Numbered from the stretch's first letter, positions 1 to 8,453 are shown. The stretch: DNA of 10,979 bases from RGIG7213 sp045544195 (GCA_045544195.1 JAZPYO010000042.1:1-10979), one strand, 5' to 3'. The notes: generated by a model not told the origin, from the sequence alone. Program-made: numbers and translations.

Positions 1-1
1 T

Positions 2-2281
2 GACGCTTACATATTTATGAGCTATCGCAAAAAGGACAGAGCGTTTGCCCAGCGTCTTATGGAAACGATACATAAAAACCCAAAGCTCCGTGACGTTGCA
101 ATATGGTATGACGAATATCTCGTGCCGGGTGAGAGCTTCAATAAAACGATAGCGTCCGCACTTGACAAAAGCGAGCTTTTTGCACTCGTCGTAACGCCGA
201 ATCTGCTTGAGGATAACTACATTCAGCGTGAAGAATATCCGATGGCGAAAAATAAAAACAAACCGATAATACCCGTAGAAATGAAAAAAACATTTCAATT
301 ACTTTTGAAACGGAAGTATAAAAATCTGCCTTGGACTCTGTCTATAAAAAATGAAAAAAAGATTTCTGAAGCTATACTTGATAATATAAATGCTATAGCA
401 CTTGCACAAAACGATGCTGATCCTGAGCATAATTTCTTTATTGCTCTTGCATATCTGTACGGTATCGACGTTGAGAAAAACGCTGAATATGCAGAAAAAA
501 TGCTATCGTTTGCATCAGAAAAAGGATACGTTGAAGCCACACGGAAGCTGTCGGACATATTGCAAACGGGCGACGGCGTAAAAAGAGATTATGAAAAGGC
601 GGCAAAATATCAGCGTATGCTTGCCGTGCAATTAAAAAGAATATACGAAAGGGAAAAAACAGAAAAAACAGCAGAGGACTATATAGATGCCTTGTGGGAG
701 TCGGGTGACAGATACAATGCACTTGGTAAGCTTGATATATCACTTGAAATATTTTCAGAAATGCTTAAATCAAGTGAAGAGTTATCCAAGAAATTCAACA
801 CCGGATATCTGAACAGGTCTGTTTCTGTAAGCTATAACAATCTCGGTGACATATATGATAAAAAAGGTCAGCTTGACACAGCACTCGAATACTGTGAAAA
901 AGGTCTTCAATTTTTCAAGGCTTTAGCAGATGAAACAAAAACAGTAGAATCCCGCCGTGATCTTTCAATAAGCTATAACAGACTCGGTTATATATACGAG
1001 AGCAAAGGCCAGCTTGACACAGCACTCGGATATTACGAAAAATGTCTTGAACTTGATGAGGCTTTAGCGCGCGAAACGGAAACGGTGCAGTCCCGCCGTG
1101 ATCTTTCCGTAAGCTATGAAAGACTCGGTGACATATATGACAAAAAAGGTCAGCTTGACACAGCACTCGGATATTACGAAAAATACGGTGAACTTTCAGA
1201 GGCTTTAGCACGCGAAACGGAAACGGTAGAATCCCGCCGTGATCTTTCAATAAGCTATGGAAGACTCGGTTATATATACGAGAAAAAAGGTCAGCTTGAC
1301 ACAGCACTCGGATATTACGAAAAAGGTCTTGAACTTCGCAAGGCTTTAGCAGATGAAACGGAAACGGTAGGATCCCGCCGTGATCTTTCAATAAGCTATA
1401 ACAATCTCGGTGATATATACAAGAACAAAAGTCAGCTTGACACCGCTCTCGGATATTACGAAAAAGGTCTTGAACTTCGTAAGGCTTTAGCGCGTGAAAC
1501 GGAAACGGTAGAGTCCCGCCGTGATCTTTCAATAAGCTATAACAAACTCGGCGATATATACAATCAAAAGGGGCAGCTTGACACAGCGCTTGGATATTAC
1601 GAAAAAGGTCTTGAACTTTCAGAGGCTTTAGCACGCGAAACGAAAACGGTAGAATCCCGCCGTGATCTTTCCGTAAGCTATAACAAGCTCGGCGATATAT
1701 ACGAGCAAAAGGGGCAGCTTGACGCAGCGCTCGGATATTATGAAAAAAGCGCAGGGCTGCGTGAGGTATTGGTTCGTGAGACGGGAACGGTGCAAGCAAG
1801 GCGCGATCTTTCCGTAAGCTATAACAAGCTCGGATATATATACGAGCAAAAGGGGCAGCTTGACGCAGCGCTCGGATATTATGAAAAAAGCGCAGAGCTA
1901 TGTGAGGTATTGGTTCGTGAGACGGGAGCGGTGCAAGCACGGAGCGATCTTTCCGTAAGCTACGAAAAGCTCGGCGATATATACAGACAAAAAGGTCAGC
2001 TTGACATAGCACTCGGATATTACGAAAAAGATCTTGAACTTTGCGAGGCTTTGGCGCGTGAAACGAAAACGGTGCAGGCGTATGACGACCTTGCCGAATC
2101 ATACTACAAATTAGCAACGGTGAAAGAGCCGTGCAATACAGATCTTCTCAAACAAGCGTACGATATATATTGCCGTCTGTGCGAGGCTTGTCCCGACGTG
2201 GAAGAATATGAAATACATCGTGGTTGTATAAAAGCTATGCTCGAATTCGAACGTTTATTCGGATATAAAATCTTTAAGTGA
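2..2281 (+). CDS. TIR domain-Sel1-TPR repeat protein (5' partial), candidate defence/sensor protein
   Basis: Numbering is from the ATG at 17, but that ATG is inside the TIR first strand: the codons before it (from base 2) read D-A-Y-I-F and continue into MSYRKKD, a TIR box-1 motif. The true start therefore lies just left of the window. The TIR domain spans about residues 1-125. YIQRE followed by E-Y places E72 where the catalytic Glu of NAD-cleaving TIRs (SARM1 WVHKE) sits. Sel1-like repeats follow at about 135-205 (LAYLYGIDVEKN, LQTGDGVKRDYEKAAKY). Nine almost identical 47-residue TPR-like repeats run from 270 to 692, with a degenerate repeat on each side. There is no signal peptide or membrane segment, so it is probably cytoplasmic. 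Known TIR effectors joined to repeat sensors act as NADases in anti-phage defence; that role is inferred here and no partner gene is visible. The 3' end overlaps the convergent argH by 27 bp. Confidence 0.85.
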   Translation, partial: DAYIFMSYRKKDRAFAQRLMETIHKNPKLRDVAIWYDEYLVPGESFNKTIASALDKSELFALVVTPNLLEDNYIQREEYPMAKNKNKPIIPVEMKKTFQLLLKRKYKNLPWTLSIKNEKKISEAILDNINAIALAQNDADPEHNFFIALAYLYGIDVEKNAEYAEKMLSFASEKGYVEATRKLSDILQTGDGVKRDYEKAAKYQRMLAVQLKRIYEREKTEKTAEDYIDALWESGDRYNALGKLDISLEIFSEMLKSSEELSKKFNTGYLNRSVSVSYNNLGDIYDKKGQLDTALEYCEKGLQFFKALADETKTVESRRDLSISYNRLGYIYESKGQLDTALGYYEKCLELDEALARETETVQSRRDLSVSYERLGDIYDKKGQLDTALGYYEKYGELSEALARETETVESRRDLSISYGRLGYIYEKKGQLDTALGYYEKGLELRKALADETETVGSRRDLSISYNNLGDIYKNKSQLDTALGYYEKGLELRKALARETETVESRRDLSISYNKLGDIYNQKGQLDTALGYYEKGLELSEALARETKTVESRRDLSVSYNKLGDIYEQKGQLDAALGYYEKSAGLREVLVRETGTVQARRDLSVSYNKLGYIYEQKGQLDAALGYYEKSAELCEVLVRETGAVQARSDLSVSYEKLGDIYRQKGQLDIALGYYEKDLELCEALARETKTVQAYDDLAESYYKLATVKEPCNTDLLKQAYDIYCRLCEACPDVEEYEIHRGCIKAMLEFERLFGYKIFK
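824..2092 (+). repeat. 141-bp tandem repeat, 9 copies, encoding the TPR array
   Basis: Nine consecutive units of exactly 141 bp (47 codons) start at 824, 965, 1106, 1247, 1388, 1529, 1670, 1811 and 1952. Consensus features per unit are S-[VI]-S-Y at the start, LG-[DY]-IY, KGQLD, ALGYYEK, ALARET and SRRDL at the end. Units 7 and 8 differ at about 8 of 141 bases by hand comparison, and units 2-6 form a second closely related group. Codon-level identity, not just protein similarity, points to recent duplication or gene conversion. The array stays in frame because the unit is a multiple of three. Confidence 0.93.
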
Positions 2282-3628
2282 CTGTATCTGTGCTTTTACA
2301 CATTCGGGGGCAGGGCCGCCTGCGGAGCGTCTGTCCGATACGCACGTTGAAAGGTCAAGCGCGGTGTAAACGTCATTTTCAAACACGGGGGAGAATTCCT
2401 TGTATTCATCGAGCGACAGGGAATTGAGCGTTTTGCCGTTTTCAATACAGTAGCCGACGAGTCCGCCCGTTATCTTGTACGCATCTCTGAACGGTATTCC
2501 TCTTTTTGCAAGATAGTCCGCACAGTCCGTAGCGTTGATATATCCGCCCTCTGCCGCCTTGTGCATTACGGTGGGCTTTACAGTTGATGTATCAAGCATC
2601 TTCGTGAATATCGAAATGCACATTGACGTATTGTCAATAGCATCAAATACCGCTTCCTTATCCTCCTGCATATCCTTGTTATATGCCAAAGGCAAGCCCT
2701 TCATCATTACTAAAAGCGTGTTGAGGTCACCGTACACCCTTGCACATTTTCCGCGTGTAAGCTCTGCAATATCGGGGTTTTTCTTCTGCGGCATTATTGA
2801 TGAGCCTGTGGAATACGCATCGTCAAGCTCAATGAACGAAAACTCTGCCGAGCACCACATTATCATTTCCTCAGAGAATCTTGAAAGATGCATCATTATA
2901 AGCGACAGCGCAAAGCACAGCTCGATAACGAAATCTCTGTCGGATACGCTGTCCATACTGTTTTCCGTTATTGAGAAAAATCCTAACTCGTCTGCAACGA
3001 GCTGTCTGTTCGTAGGATACGTCGTTCCTGCAACAGCACACGCACCCAAGGGCATAATATTTATCCTTTTATATGCATCACGCAATCTTTCAATATCACG
3101 TCTGAACATCTGGCCGTACGCCATAAGGTGATGACCGAACGTCACGGGCTGTGCTCTTTGCAAATGCGTGTACGACGGCATTACCGTGTTTATATTTTCC
3201 TCGGCCTTATTGCAGATAACGGTCAAAAGCTCCTTTAACAGTATCTGGATTTCCTCTGCCGAGCGTCTTAAATAAAGTCTTATATCAAGCGCCACCTGAT
3301 CGTTTCTTGAGCGTGCCGTATGCAGCTTTTTACCGACATTTCCTATACGCTGAGTCAGTATCTGCTCAACGTACATATGAATATCCTCAGCATCTGAATC
3401 GAAGCTAAGAGCACCCGATTCAAAATCGTCAAGAATACCCTTCAAGCCCTGTATTATCTTTTCGCCGTCGTCTTCTCCGATTATACCGCATTTTGCGAGC
3501 ATTCCTGCGTGCGCTATGCTTCCTGTTATATCGTCCTTATACATTCTGCAATCAAAGGGCAGGGAGGAATTGAAATCGTTTACCTCCGAAGCAAGCTCCT
3601 TTTTAAAGCGGCCTTCCCACATTTTCAT
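2255..3628 (-). CDS. argH: argininosuccinate lyase
   Basis: The enzyme cleaves argininosuccinate to arginine and fumarate, the last step of arginine biosynthesis, as a cytosolic tetramer. The 457-residue length is typical of the family. It opens with MWEGRF (residues 3-8). It has HTARSRNDQ at 103-111, SYTHLQRAQP with the general-acid His at 155, and the fumarase/lyase signature GSSIMPQKKNP at 275-285, whose serine loop carries the catalytic Ser. The ATG at 3628 is chosen because AAGGA lies about 10 nt upstream; a second ATG two codons in would be too far from it. It follows pgsA by 44 nt, a gap containing a small inverted repeat (GCGTA-TAAA-TACGC, 3649-3662) without a T-run, so the two are probably co-transcribed. 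No other arg gene is in the window. The 3' end overlaps the convergent TIR gene, leaving no space for a dedicated terminator. Confidence 0.97.
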   Translation of the reverse strand: MKMWEGRFKKELASEVNDFNSSLPFDCRMYKDDITGSIAHAGMLAKCGIIGEDDGEKIIQGLKGILDDFESGALSFDSDAEDIHMYVEQILTQRIGNVGKKLHTARSRNDQVALDIRLYLRRSAEEIQILLKELLTVICNKAEENINTVMPSYTHLQRAQPVTFGHHLMAYGQMFRRDIERLRDAYKRINIMPLGACAVAGTTYPTNRQLVADELGFFSITENSMDSVSDRDFVIELCFALSLIMMHLSRFSEEMIMWCSAEFSFIELDDAYSTGSSIMPQKKNPDIAELTRGKCARVYGDLNTLLVMMKGLPLAYNKDMQEDKEAVFDAIDNTSMCISIFTKMLDTSTVKPTVMHKAAEGGYINATDCADYLAKRGIPFRDAYKITGGLVGYCIENGKTLNSLSLDEYKEFSPVFENDVYTALDLSTCVSDRRSAGGPAPECVKAQIQSLKDFISE

Positions 3629-3672
3629 ATCAATAGTATCCTTTCGTTGCGTATAAATACGCTGTTATCCGT

Positions 3673-4257
3673 TTATTTTGTGCTTATGTACTTTGAGTAT
3701 TTGAGAATATACTGCATACCCGAAACAACGGTCAGTATCACCGTTATCGCCAAAAGCGCGTAGTCGATTATATGATTTGCTTTGATAAAGCAATCGGGTA
3801 TTATTGCATCGGAAATGAGCAGATATATTATACAGATGCTCTGAAATACCGTCTTTATCTTGCCGAGCATCGCTGCGGCTATTACTACGCCGTCAGCATT
3901 TTTGGCAACGAGTCTTATCGACGTTACTGCCAATTCTCTGAATATAATGACGGCAAGTGACAAGGAAAGCCACATTTTCATATCGTTAAATTTGTCAACG
4001 TTACTGCCGATCATTGCGCAAAGCGTACCGAAAACGAGAAATTTGTCTGCAAGCGGATCGAGAAATTTTCCGAAATCCGTTACAAGATCATACCTTCTTG
4101 CGATCTTTCCGTCTGCCATATCGGTAAGCGTAGCTATAAGAAATATTGCCGCGCCCGTAAATAAATGCCATACTCCATCAATCGGCAAAAGTATAAATAC
4201 CATTACCAAGGGTATCATAATTATTCTCAAAATCGTCAGCTTATTCGGTAAATTCAT
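3673..4257 (-). CDS. pgsA: CDP-diacylglycerol-glycerol-3-phosphate 3-phosphatidyltransferase
   Basis: This integral membrane enzyme makes phosphatidylglycerophosphate from CDP-diacylglycerol and glycerol-3-phosphate, the committed step to phosphatidylglycerol. The full CDP-alcohol phosphatidyltransferase signature D-x2-DG-x2-AR-x8-G-x3-D-x3-D is present at residues 46-71 (D46, D49, G50, A53, R54, G63, D67, D71). Hydrophobic helices flank it, and the C-terminal third is largely membrane segments. I place the start at the ATG at 4257, giving MNLPNKLTILRI, which matches the usual family N-terminus, and 194 residues, near the Bacillus length. The reading frame is open upstream to a TTG at 4311 inside rimO, but those 18 extra residues look non-native. 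One weakness is that the AAAGGA before 4257 lies only 1 nt from the ATG. It follows rimO by 16 nt, so it is in the same operon. Confidence 0.95.
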   Translation of the reverse strand: MNLPNKLTILRIIMIPLVMVFILLPIDGVWHLFTGAAIFLIATLTDMADGKIARRYDLVTDFGKFLDPLADKFLVFGTLCAMIGSNVDKFNDMKMWLSLSLAVIIFRELAVTSIRLVAKNADGVVIAAAMLGKIKTVFQSICIIYLLISDAIIPDCFIKANHIIDYALLAITVILTVVSGMQYILKYSKYISTK

Positions 4258-4273
4258 ATCCTTTATTTCAACC

Positions 4274-5608
4274 TCACTTGATAGATTCTCCGATGAGGTC
4301 ATATCCCTCAAAATCGGTTATTCTTACTTTCACATAGTCACCCTGCTTGTATTTCGTCTTGTCTCCGTCTATATCGAAGAATACACAGCAGTCAACGTCA
4401 GGAGCATCGGCAAAGCTTCTGCCAACGTATGCGCCTGCCGCCGCGTCGTACTCGTCAACGAGAATATCAAGCACCTTGCCTACCTGCTTTTCACAGTAAC
4501 GCTGCGCTATCTCTGCCTGCAGCGTCATTACAGAGTCAAGCCGCTCGTCCTTTATTTCCTCGTCTATCTGATCTTCGAAATCGTAAGCGGGAGTATCCTC
4601 TTCTCTTGAATAAGTAAATGCACCGAGACGTTCAAATTCCGTTTCCTTGACAAAGGAAAGCAATTCATCGAATTCCTCTTGCGTTTCCCCGGGAAATCCT
4701 ACTATAACCGTAGTTCTGATGACGATCTGCGGTATTTCATCTCTCAGACGCTTTATTGCATCCTTTATCGTTGCACTTCCGCCGTGACGGTTCATAGCAC
4801 TAAGAACTCTGTCATTTATGTGCTGGATCGGCAGATCTATGTATTTAAGCACTCTTGGGTTGTTTTTTATTTCCTGAACAAGCTCGTCTGTGATTTTGTC
4901 AGGGTAGCAGTATAAAAGCCGTATATGAGGTATAGAAGTTTTTTCGCATATAGCACGGATGAGCTTTACAAGCGAATAATCTCCGTACAGATCAACTCCG
5001 TAGCGTGTTGTATCCTGCGCTATGAGCGACAGCTCCTTAGTTCCGTCCTTATCGAACAGGATCGCCTCCTGGACTATATCCTCGATCGGTCTTGATCTGA
5101 ATTTTCCTCTGATAAGCGGTATAGCACAGTATGTGCATCTGTTGTCACAGCCCTCGGCAATCTTAATATATGCCGAATGTGTGGGTGTTATAACCATTCT
5201 GTCACCGCCTAAAGCAGAGGTGTTTTTGTCTTCAAATGACGTGCATTTTTCACCCTTTAAGGCTCTTTCGACAACATCGCAGATATTGTTTATGCTCCCC
5301 ACGCCGACTACCGCATCGACCTCGGGAAGCTGCTGAAGTATCTGCTCGCGGTATCTTTCCGCAAGACAGCCTGTAACGATTATCTTTTTCAGCTTTCTGT
5401 GTTCTTTAAGCCACGCAATATCAAGAATATTGTCAATAGCTTCCTTTTTCGCACTTTCAATAAATGCGCATGTGTTGATTATAATTACGTCAGCTTCTAT
5501 CTCCTCTGACGTTATTTCATATCCCGCCTTGTCAAGCAAGCCGAGCATTACTTCTGTATCCACCTGGTTTTTACTGCATCCGAGAGATACAAATCCGATT
5601 TTTATCAT
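4274..5608 (-). CDS. rimO: ribosomal protein S12 methylthiotransferase RimO
   Basis: RimO is a radical-SAM enzyme with two [4Fe-4S] clusters that adds a methylthio group to the conserved aspartate of ribosomal protein S12. The N-terminal methylthiotransferase domain begins IGFVSLGCSKNQVD, with cluster-binding cysteines C11, C47 (NTCAF) and C81 (TGCLAE). The radical-SAM motif CxxxCxxC is C154-C158-C161 (CDNRCTYC). A TRAM domain occupies roughly residues 378-444. The SLGCSKNQVD form and the 444-residue length favour RimO over MiaB or MtaB. The ATG at 5608 has GAGG 7 nt upstream. It is the first gene of the leftward rimO-pgsA-argH cluster, a translation/membrane neighbourhood common in Clostridia. 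Confidence 0.96.
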   Translation of the reverse strand: MIKIGFVSLGCSKNQVDTEVMLGLLDKAGYEITSEEIEADVIIINTCAFIESAKKEAIDNILDIAWLKEHRKLKKIIVTGCLAERYREQILQQLPEVDAVVGVGSINNICDVVERALKGEKCTSFEDKNTSALGGDRMVITPTHSAYIKIAEGCDNRCTYCAIPLIRGKFRSRPIEDIVQEAILFDKDGTKELSLIAQDTTRYGVDLYGDYSLVKLIRAICEKTSIPHIRLLYCYPDKITDELVQEIKNNPRVLKYIDLPIQHINDRVLSAMNRHGGSATIKDAIKRLRDEIPQIVIRTTVIVGFPGETQEEFDELLSFVKETEFERLGAFTYSREEDTPAYDFEDQIDEEIKDERLDSVMTLQAEIAQRYCEKQVGKVLDILVDEYDAAAGAYVGRSFADAPDVDCCVFFDIDGDKTKYKQGDYVKVRITDFEGYDLIGESIK

Positions 5609-5636
5609 GGCAAGTCCTCATTTATTACATTATCAA

Positions 5637-5665
5637 ATTATAATAACTCATTAAATATTAAAAAA
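5637..5665 (-). promoter_or_regulatory. weak candidate promoter for rimO-pgsA-argH
   Basis: On the minus strand a perfect TATAAT lies at 5642-5637, 28 nt before the rimO start codon. The base stretch 17 nt further upstream is T-rich and does not resemble TTGACA, and there is no TG extension. The -10 alone in this very AT-rich spacer is weak evidence. Confidence 0.35.
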
Positions 5666-5722
5666 TATACTCGTATTTTGAAATAAAACCTAAAACATAT
5701 CTGATATAATGTATGGCAATAC

Positions 5723-5752
5723 TTGACAAAATAGCAAATTAAATGATATAAT
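5723..5752 (+). promoter_or_regulatory. sigma-A promoter for comEC-nudix
   Basis: TTGACA at 5723-5728 and TATAAT at 5747-5752 are separated by 18 nt, with a TG one base before the -10 (extended -10). Transcription would start near 5759, giving a short leader of about 14 nt to the ATG at 5773, or about 26 nt to the ATG at 5785. A second TGATATAAT at 5702-5710 lacks a correctly spaced -35. Confidence 0.8.
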
Positions 5753-5772
5753 ATGCGAAAAGATATTTCAAA

Positions 5773-8034
5773 ATGAGTTTAATTATGAAGATCAAGCTAC
5801 ATCCGCTCAGAGTATTTGAAAAACGCCACCTGGTACTGTTCTGTGCAATATCAGTGTCATTGCTGCTCATATCGTATTTCATTCCGATGATAGTAAAGGT
5901 ATTGCTCATTGCATTATGCGCGGTATTTGCAGTATACTTTGCGTTAAGTAAAAGGCAATTCAATTTTTTGGATAAGGAAAGCAAGTATCATACCGTTATG
6001 CTGACCGTAATGATAGGCGCTATATTGCTTTCATCGTTTATATCATACGATATTGCGGGTATGAAGGCAGAGGAATATACAGGCGAGCATAAAAGAATTA
6101 CAGCATATGCTTTGCCAAGCTCCGAAAATACAGTCAGAATAACGGAAATAGACGGCGCGTCTGTTTCATTCAATGCAGTTTTCTACGGCTCTGAGCTTTT
6201 GGAAAAATACGAAATATTCAGCTGTATCGGTGAAATAAAGCCCGTAATGACAGAAAAAATATCAGGCTCAGTGTACTATATCGGGGATAATATACTTTTA
6301 TCCGTGCATTCTGAAAACATCGTTAAAACAGGCGAAAAGACAGTAAATATTTTTTCAAAGATGTATGAGCTTAATCAAATGGCTCGAAATACGGTGTACA
6401 GGTATTGCAAAGAAAATGCAGGGCTGATATCTGCGTTGTTTTTGGGGAATAAAGCCGATGTTCCCGAAAATATCAAAAGTGATTTTTCGCATACGGGCGT
6501 GTCGCATATAACAGCGATAAGCGGACTGCATATAATGGTTGCGATCGCTTTTGCAGGCTGGTTTCTCAAGAAGATCATACCTCACGTATTCGTAAGAATT
6601 GTTGTTCTTGATATTGTTGTTGTATTTTATTCTTTGCTCGTTGGAAGCGGATATTCTGTTATCAGAGCGATGATAATGTATACGGTAACTGTTTTGGCGG
6701 TGCTGATCGGAGAAAAGGGTGACACAGTCACCTCTCTGTTTGCTGCACTGTATCTGATATGTATTATCCAGCCGTATGCAATTTTTGATATATCATTACA
6801 GCTGTCATTCGCGGCAACATTCGGAATAGCGGTATTCGGATTGCCTGTTAGCAGATATATTGCAAAAAAGACCGAAGATCTGACTCATAAGGGGCCGATG
6901 CTGAAAGGTATACATAAGGGAATAAATAATGTTTCGACATCGTTGATACTGTCGGTGTGTGCAGTTTTTGCAACGCTGCCGTTTTGTTATCTGTATTTCG
7001 GAAGAATGTCGCTTTTGAGTCCCTTGGTCACATTGCTCGTTATGCCGTTTATTACAGTCTTACTGTATGCCGCTCCGTTTTTAATGATGTTTGCGGGCTT
7101 TGAGCCGCTTGCGGAGCTTTTTGGTCAAGTGTGCCATACATGTGCTGAAATTGCGGTTATAATAATTTCTTTTTTCAGAAAAAATGCAAATTTAGAAATT
7201 TCATTTTCATATCCGTTTTCATCGTCAATATTGGTCATAACGGTTGTTGTTCTTGTCGCTCTTGTGATAAAGGGAATAAACAAAAAGCGTATATATGCCA
7301 TTGTTTGTCTTTGTTCGGTGATAGCCTATTCATCATCCATGCTTGTTTTTGCAATGCATAACGCTGACCGATGTAAAATAGCCTTTACGAGCTACGGCGG
7401 TGATGTTTTGTGCAGAATAGAGGATAATAAGGCTTATGCGGTGGATATTTCGAACGGATACGGACACGCATATACATCGTTGTTCAGTATGCTCGAAAAG
7501 CAGGGGATAATAAAGCTGCAGTGCCTTATATTGACACACAGCAGTCAGGAGCATATAGAGCTGATAAGAAAGATCGACAGTAATTTTGGTGTTGATACGG
7601 TGGTTTATCCGTCAAAAAGCAGATATTCCGATGCGGTCAGAGCAGCAGTTGAGCAGATAGGTGCTCACAAGGTCGAATATGAAATGAATGACGGTTATTC
7701 TTATGAAGGCTTCAATATAGAACCGATATACTATATTTCGCAAGGAGAGGGATATAATATAACAACGGAAAATGCAATATACTTTTCCGGCTCGCGTGCA
7801 GATGATAAGTCGCTTAAATTGATAAACGGTGACAGTATTGTATTTTACGGATGCTACAGCGAAATATCTCAAATGGCATTCACGCCGGTATATGATGTTA
7901 AAAAGGCGGCTGTGAGTGACAAAATAAGAAAGAATATGTTCACAAAAAGAGAATACGAAAAATACTGTGAGCAAGTAAACGTTGTTGAATACGACGGTGC
8001 GGTAATGATCGAAATAGAAAATGGAGAAAAATAA
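5773..8034 (+). CDS. comEC: ComEC/Rec2-family DNA-uptake channel protein
   Basis: ComEC is the inner-membrane channel that takes single-stranded DNA into the cytoplasm during transformation. The 753-residue length fits. Order: two or more N-terminal membrane helices (about 20-95), a soluble OB-fold-like region (about 100-190), then the competence domain (about 215-500) with GNKADVP, the hallmark TAISGLHI (S250-H253), GSGYSVIRA and many membrane helices. The C-terminal metallo-beta-lactamase-like domain starts near 530. Its metal-binding motif is degenerate: LTH-S-S-Q-E-H (587-594) stands where HxHxDH is expected, so two ligands are missing and nuclease activity is doubtful. Start choice is uncertain: neither the ATG at 5773 nor the one at 5785 (MKIKLHPLRVF) has a good ribosome binding site. 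It has its own promoter and is coupled to the downstream Nudix gene. Confidence 0.93.
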   Translation: MSLIMKIKLHPLRVFEKRHLVLFCAISVSLLLISYFIPMIVKVLLIALCAVFAVYFALSKRQFNFLDKESKYHTVMLTVMIGAILLSSFISYDIAGMKAEEYTGEHKRITAYALPSSENTVRITEIDGASVSFNAVFYGSELLEKYEIFSCIGEIKPVMTEKISGSVYYIGDNILLSVHSENIVKTGEKTVNIFSKMYELNQMARNTVYRYCKENAGLISALFLGNKADVPENIKSDFSHTGVSHITAISGLHIMVAIAFAGWFLKKIIPHVFVRIVVLDIVVVFYSLLVGSGYSVIRAMIMYTVTVLAVLIGEKGDTVTSLFAALYLICIIQPYAIFDISLQLSFAATFGIAVFGLPVSRYIAKKTEDLTHKGPMLKGIHKGINNVSTSLILSVCAVFATLPFCYLYFGRMSLLSPLVTLLVMPFITVLLYAAPFLMMFAGFEPLAELFGQVCHTCAEIAVIIISFFRKNANLEISFSYPFSSSILVITVVVLVALVIKGINKKRIYAIVCLCSVIAYSSSMLVFAMHNADRCKIAFTSYGGDVLCRIEDNKAYAVDISNGYGHAYTSLFSMLEKQGIIKLQCLILTHSSQEHIELIRKIDSNFGVDTVVYPSKSRYSDAVRAAVEQIGAHKVEYEMNDGYSYEGFNIEPIYYISQGEGYNITTENAIYFSGSRADDKSLKLINGDSIVFYGCYSEISQMAFTPVYDVKKAAVSDKIRKNMFTKREYEKYCEQVNVVEYDGAVMIEIENGEK

Positions 8035-8450
8035 TGCAAGGGTACAATTTGATTGCGGTATATAACAAAAGCGCTGACAGAATACTTATGTGTGTAAGAA
8101 AAAAAGACCCATACAAGGGTCTGTCAAATCTTGTCGGAGGTAAGATCGAAAAGGGTGAGGAAAGTGAGGCGGCAGCGTACAGAGAGCTTTTTGAAGAAAC
8201 GAGTATAACATATGAGGATATTAAGCTGCATAGACTGATGGATTTTTCCTATCCGTTTGACGATTGCTACGTGGAGGTATACGCAGGGCGACTTAATAAG
8301 GATGTGCAGGTAAGCGGTGATGAAAATGATCTGTATTGGTCAACACTCGAATGCGATTTTTTTGATATGAGCAAATATGCAGGCGAGGGAAATATCGGCC
8401 ATATCCTTGTACATATCGATTACAATAAGGATATTATTCTGAAAAATTGA
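8034..8450 (+). CDS. Nudix (MutT-like) hydrolase
   Basis: Nudix enzymes hydrolyse nucleoside diphosphates linked to another group, using Mg2+ bound by the Nudix-box glutamates. The box G-x5-E-x7-RE-U-x-EE-x-G-U is at residues 36-58: G36, E42, R50, E51, E54 and E55 are all present, and only the late Gly is replaced (S57). The protein has 138 residues, usual for a single-domain MutT-like member; the substrate cannot be told from sequence. The start codon overlaps the comEC stop (TAATG), with GGAG 7 nt upstream, so the two are translationally coupled. A nucleotide-pool role beside a DNA-import gene is plausible but inferred. Confidence 0.92.
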   Translation: MQGYNLIAVYNKSADRILMCVRKKDPYKGLSNLVGGKIEKGEESEAAAYRELFEETSITYEDIKLHRLMDFSYPFDDCYVEVYAGRLNKDVQVSGDENDLYWSTLECDFFDMSKYAGEGNIGHILVHIDYNKDIILKN

Positions 8451-8453
8451 ATC

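Noticed and set aside
824..2092. CRISPR-like array
   Set aside because: The repeats are contiguous 141-bp coding units with no unique spacers, and they translate into TPR motifs.
915..2117. 400-codon open frame on the minus strand with its own repeats
   Set aside because: It is antisense to the 141-bp TPR repeats. Because the unit is a multiple of three, one stop-free antisense unit stays open across the whole array. The product is Arg/His/Phe-rich and has no recognisable domain.
2535..3131. 198-codon open frame on the plus strand
   Set aside because: It is antisense to the core of argH, including its signature region, and has no supporting ribosome binding site.
3649..3662. Small inverted repeat between pgsA and argH as a terminator
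   Set aside because: The stem is only 5-6 bp, AT-rich in the loop, with no T-run on either strand. The genes look co-transcribed.
3860..4609. 249-codon open frame on the plus strand
   Set aside because: It is antisense to pgsA and the 3' end of rimO, both of which have full catalytic motifs on the minus strand.
5702..5710. Second extended -10 (TGATATAAT) upstream of comEC
   Set aside because: The nearest TTGAAA is 21 nt away, too far for a normal sigma-A promoter. The promoter at 5723-5752 is far better.
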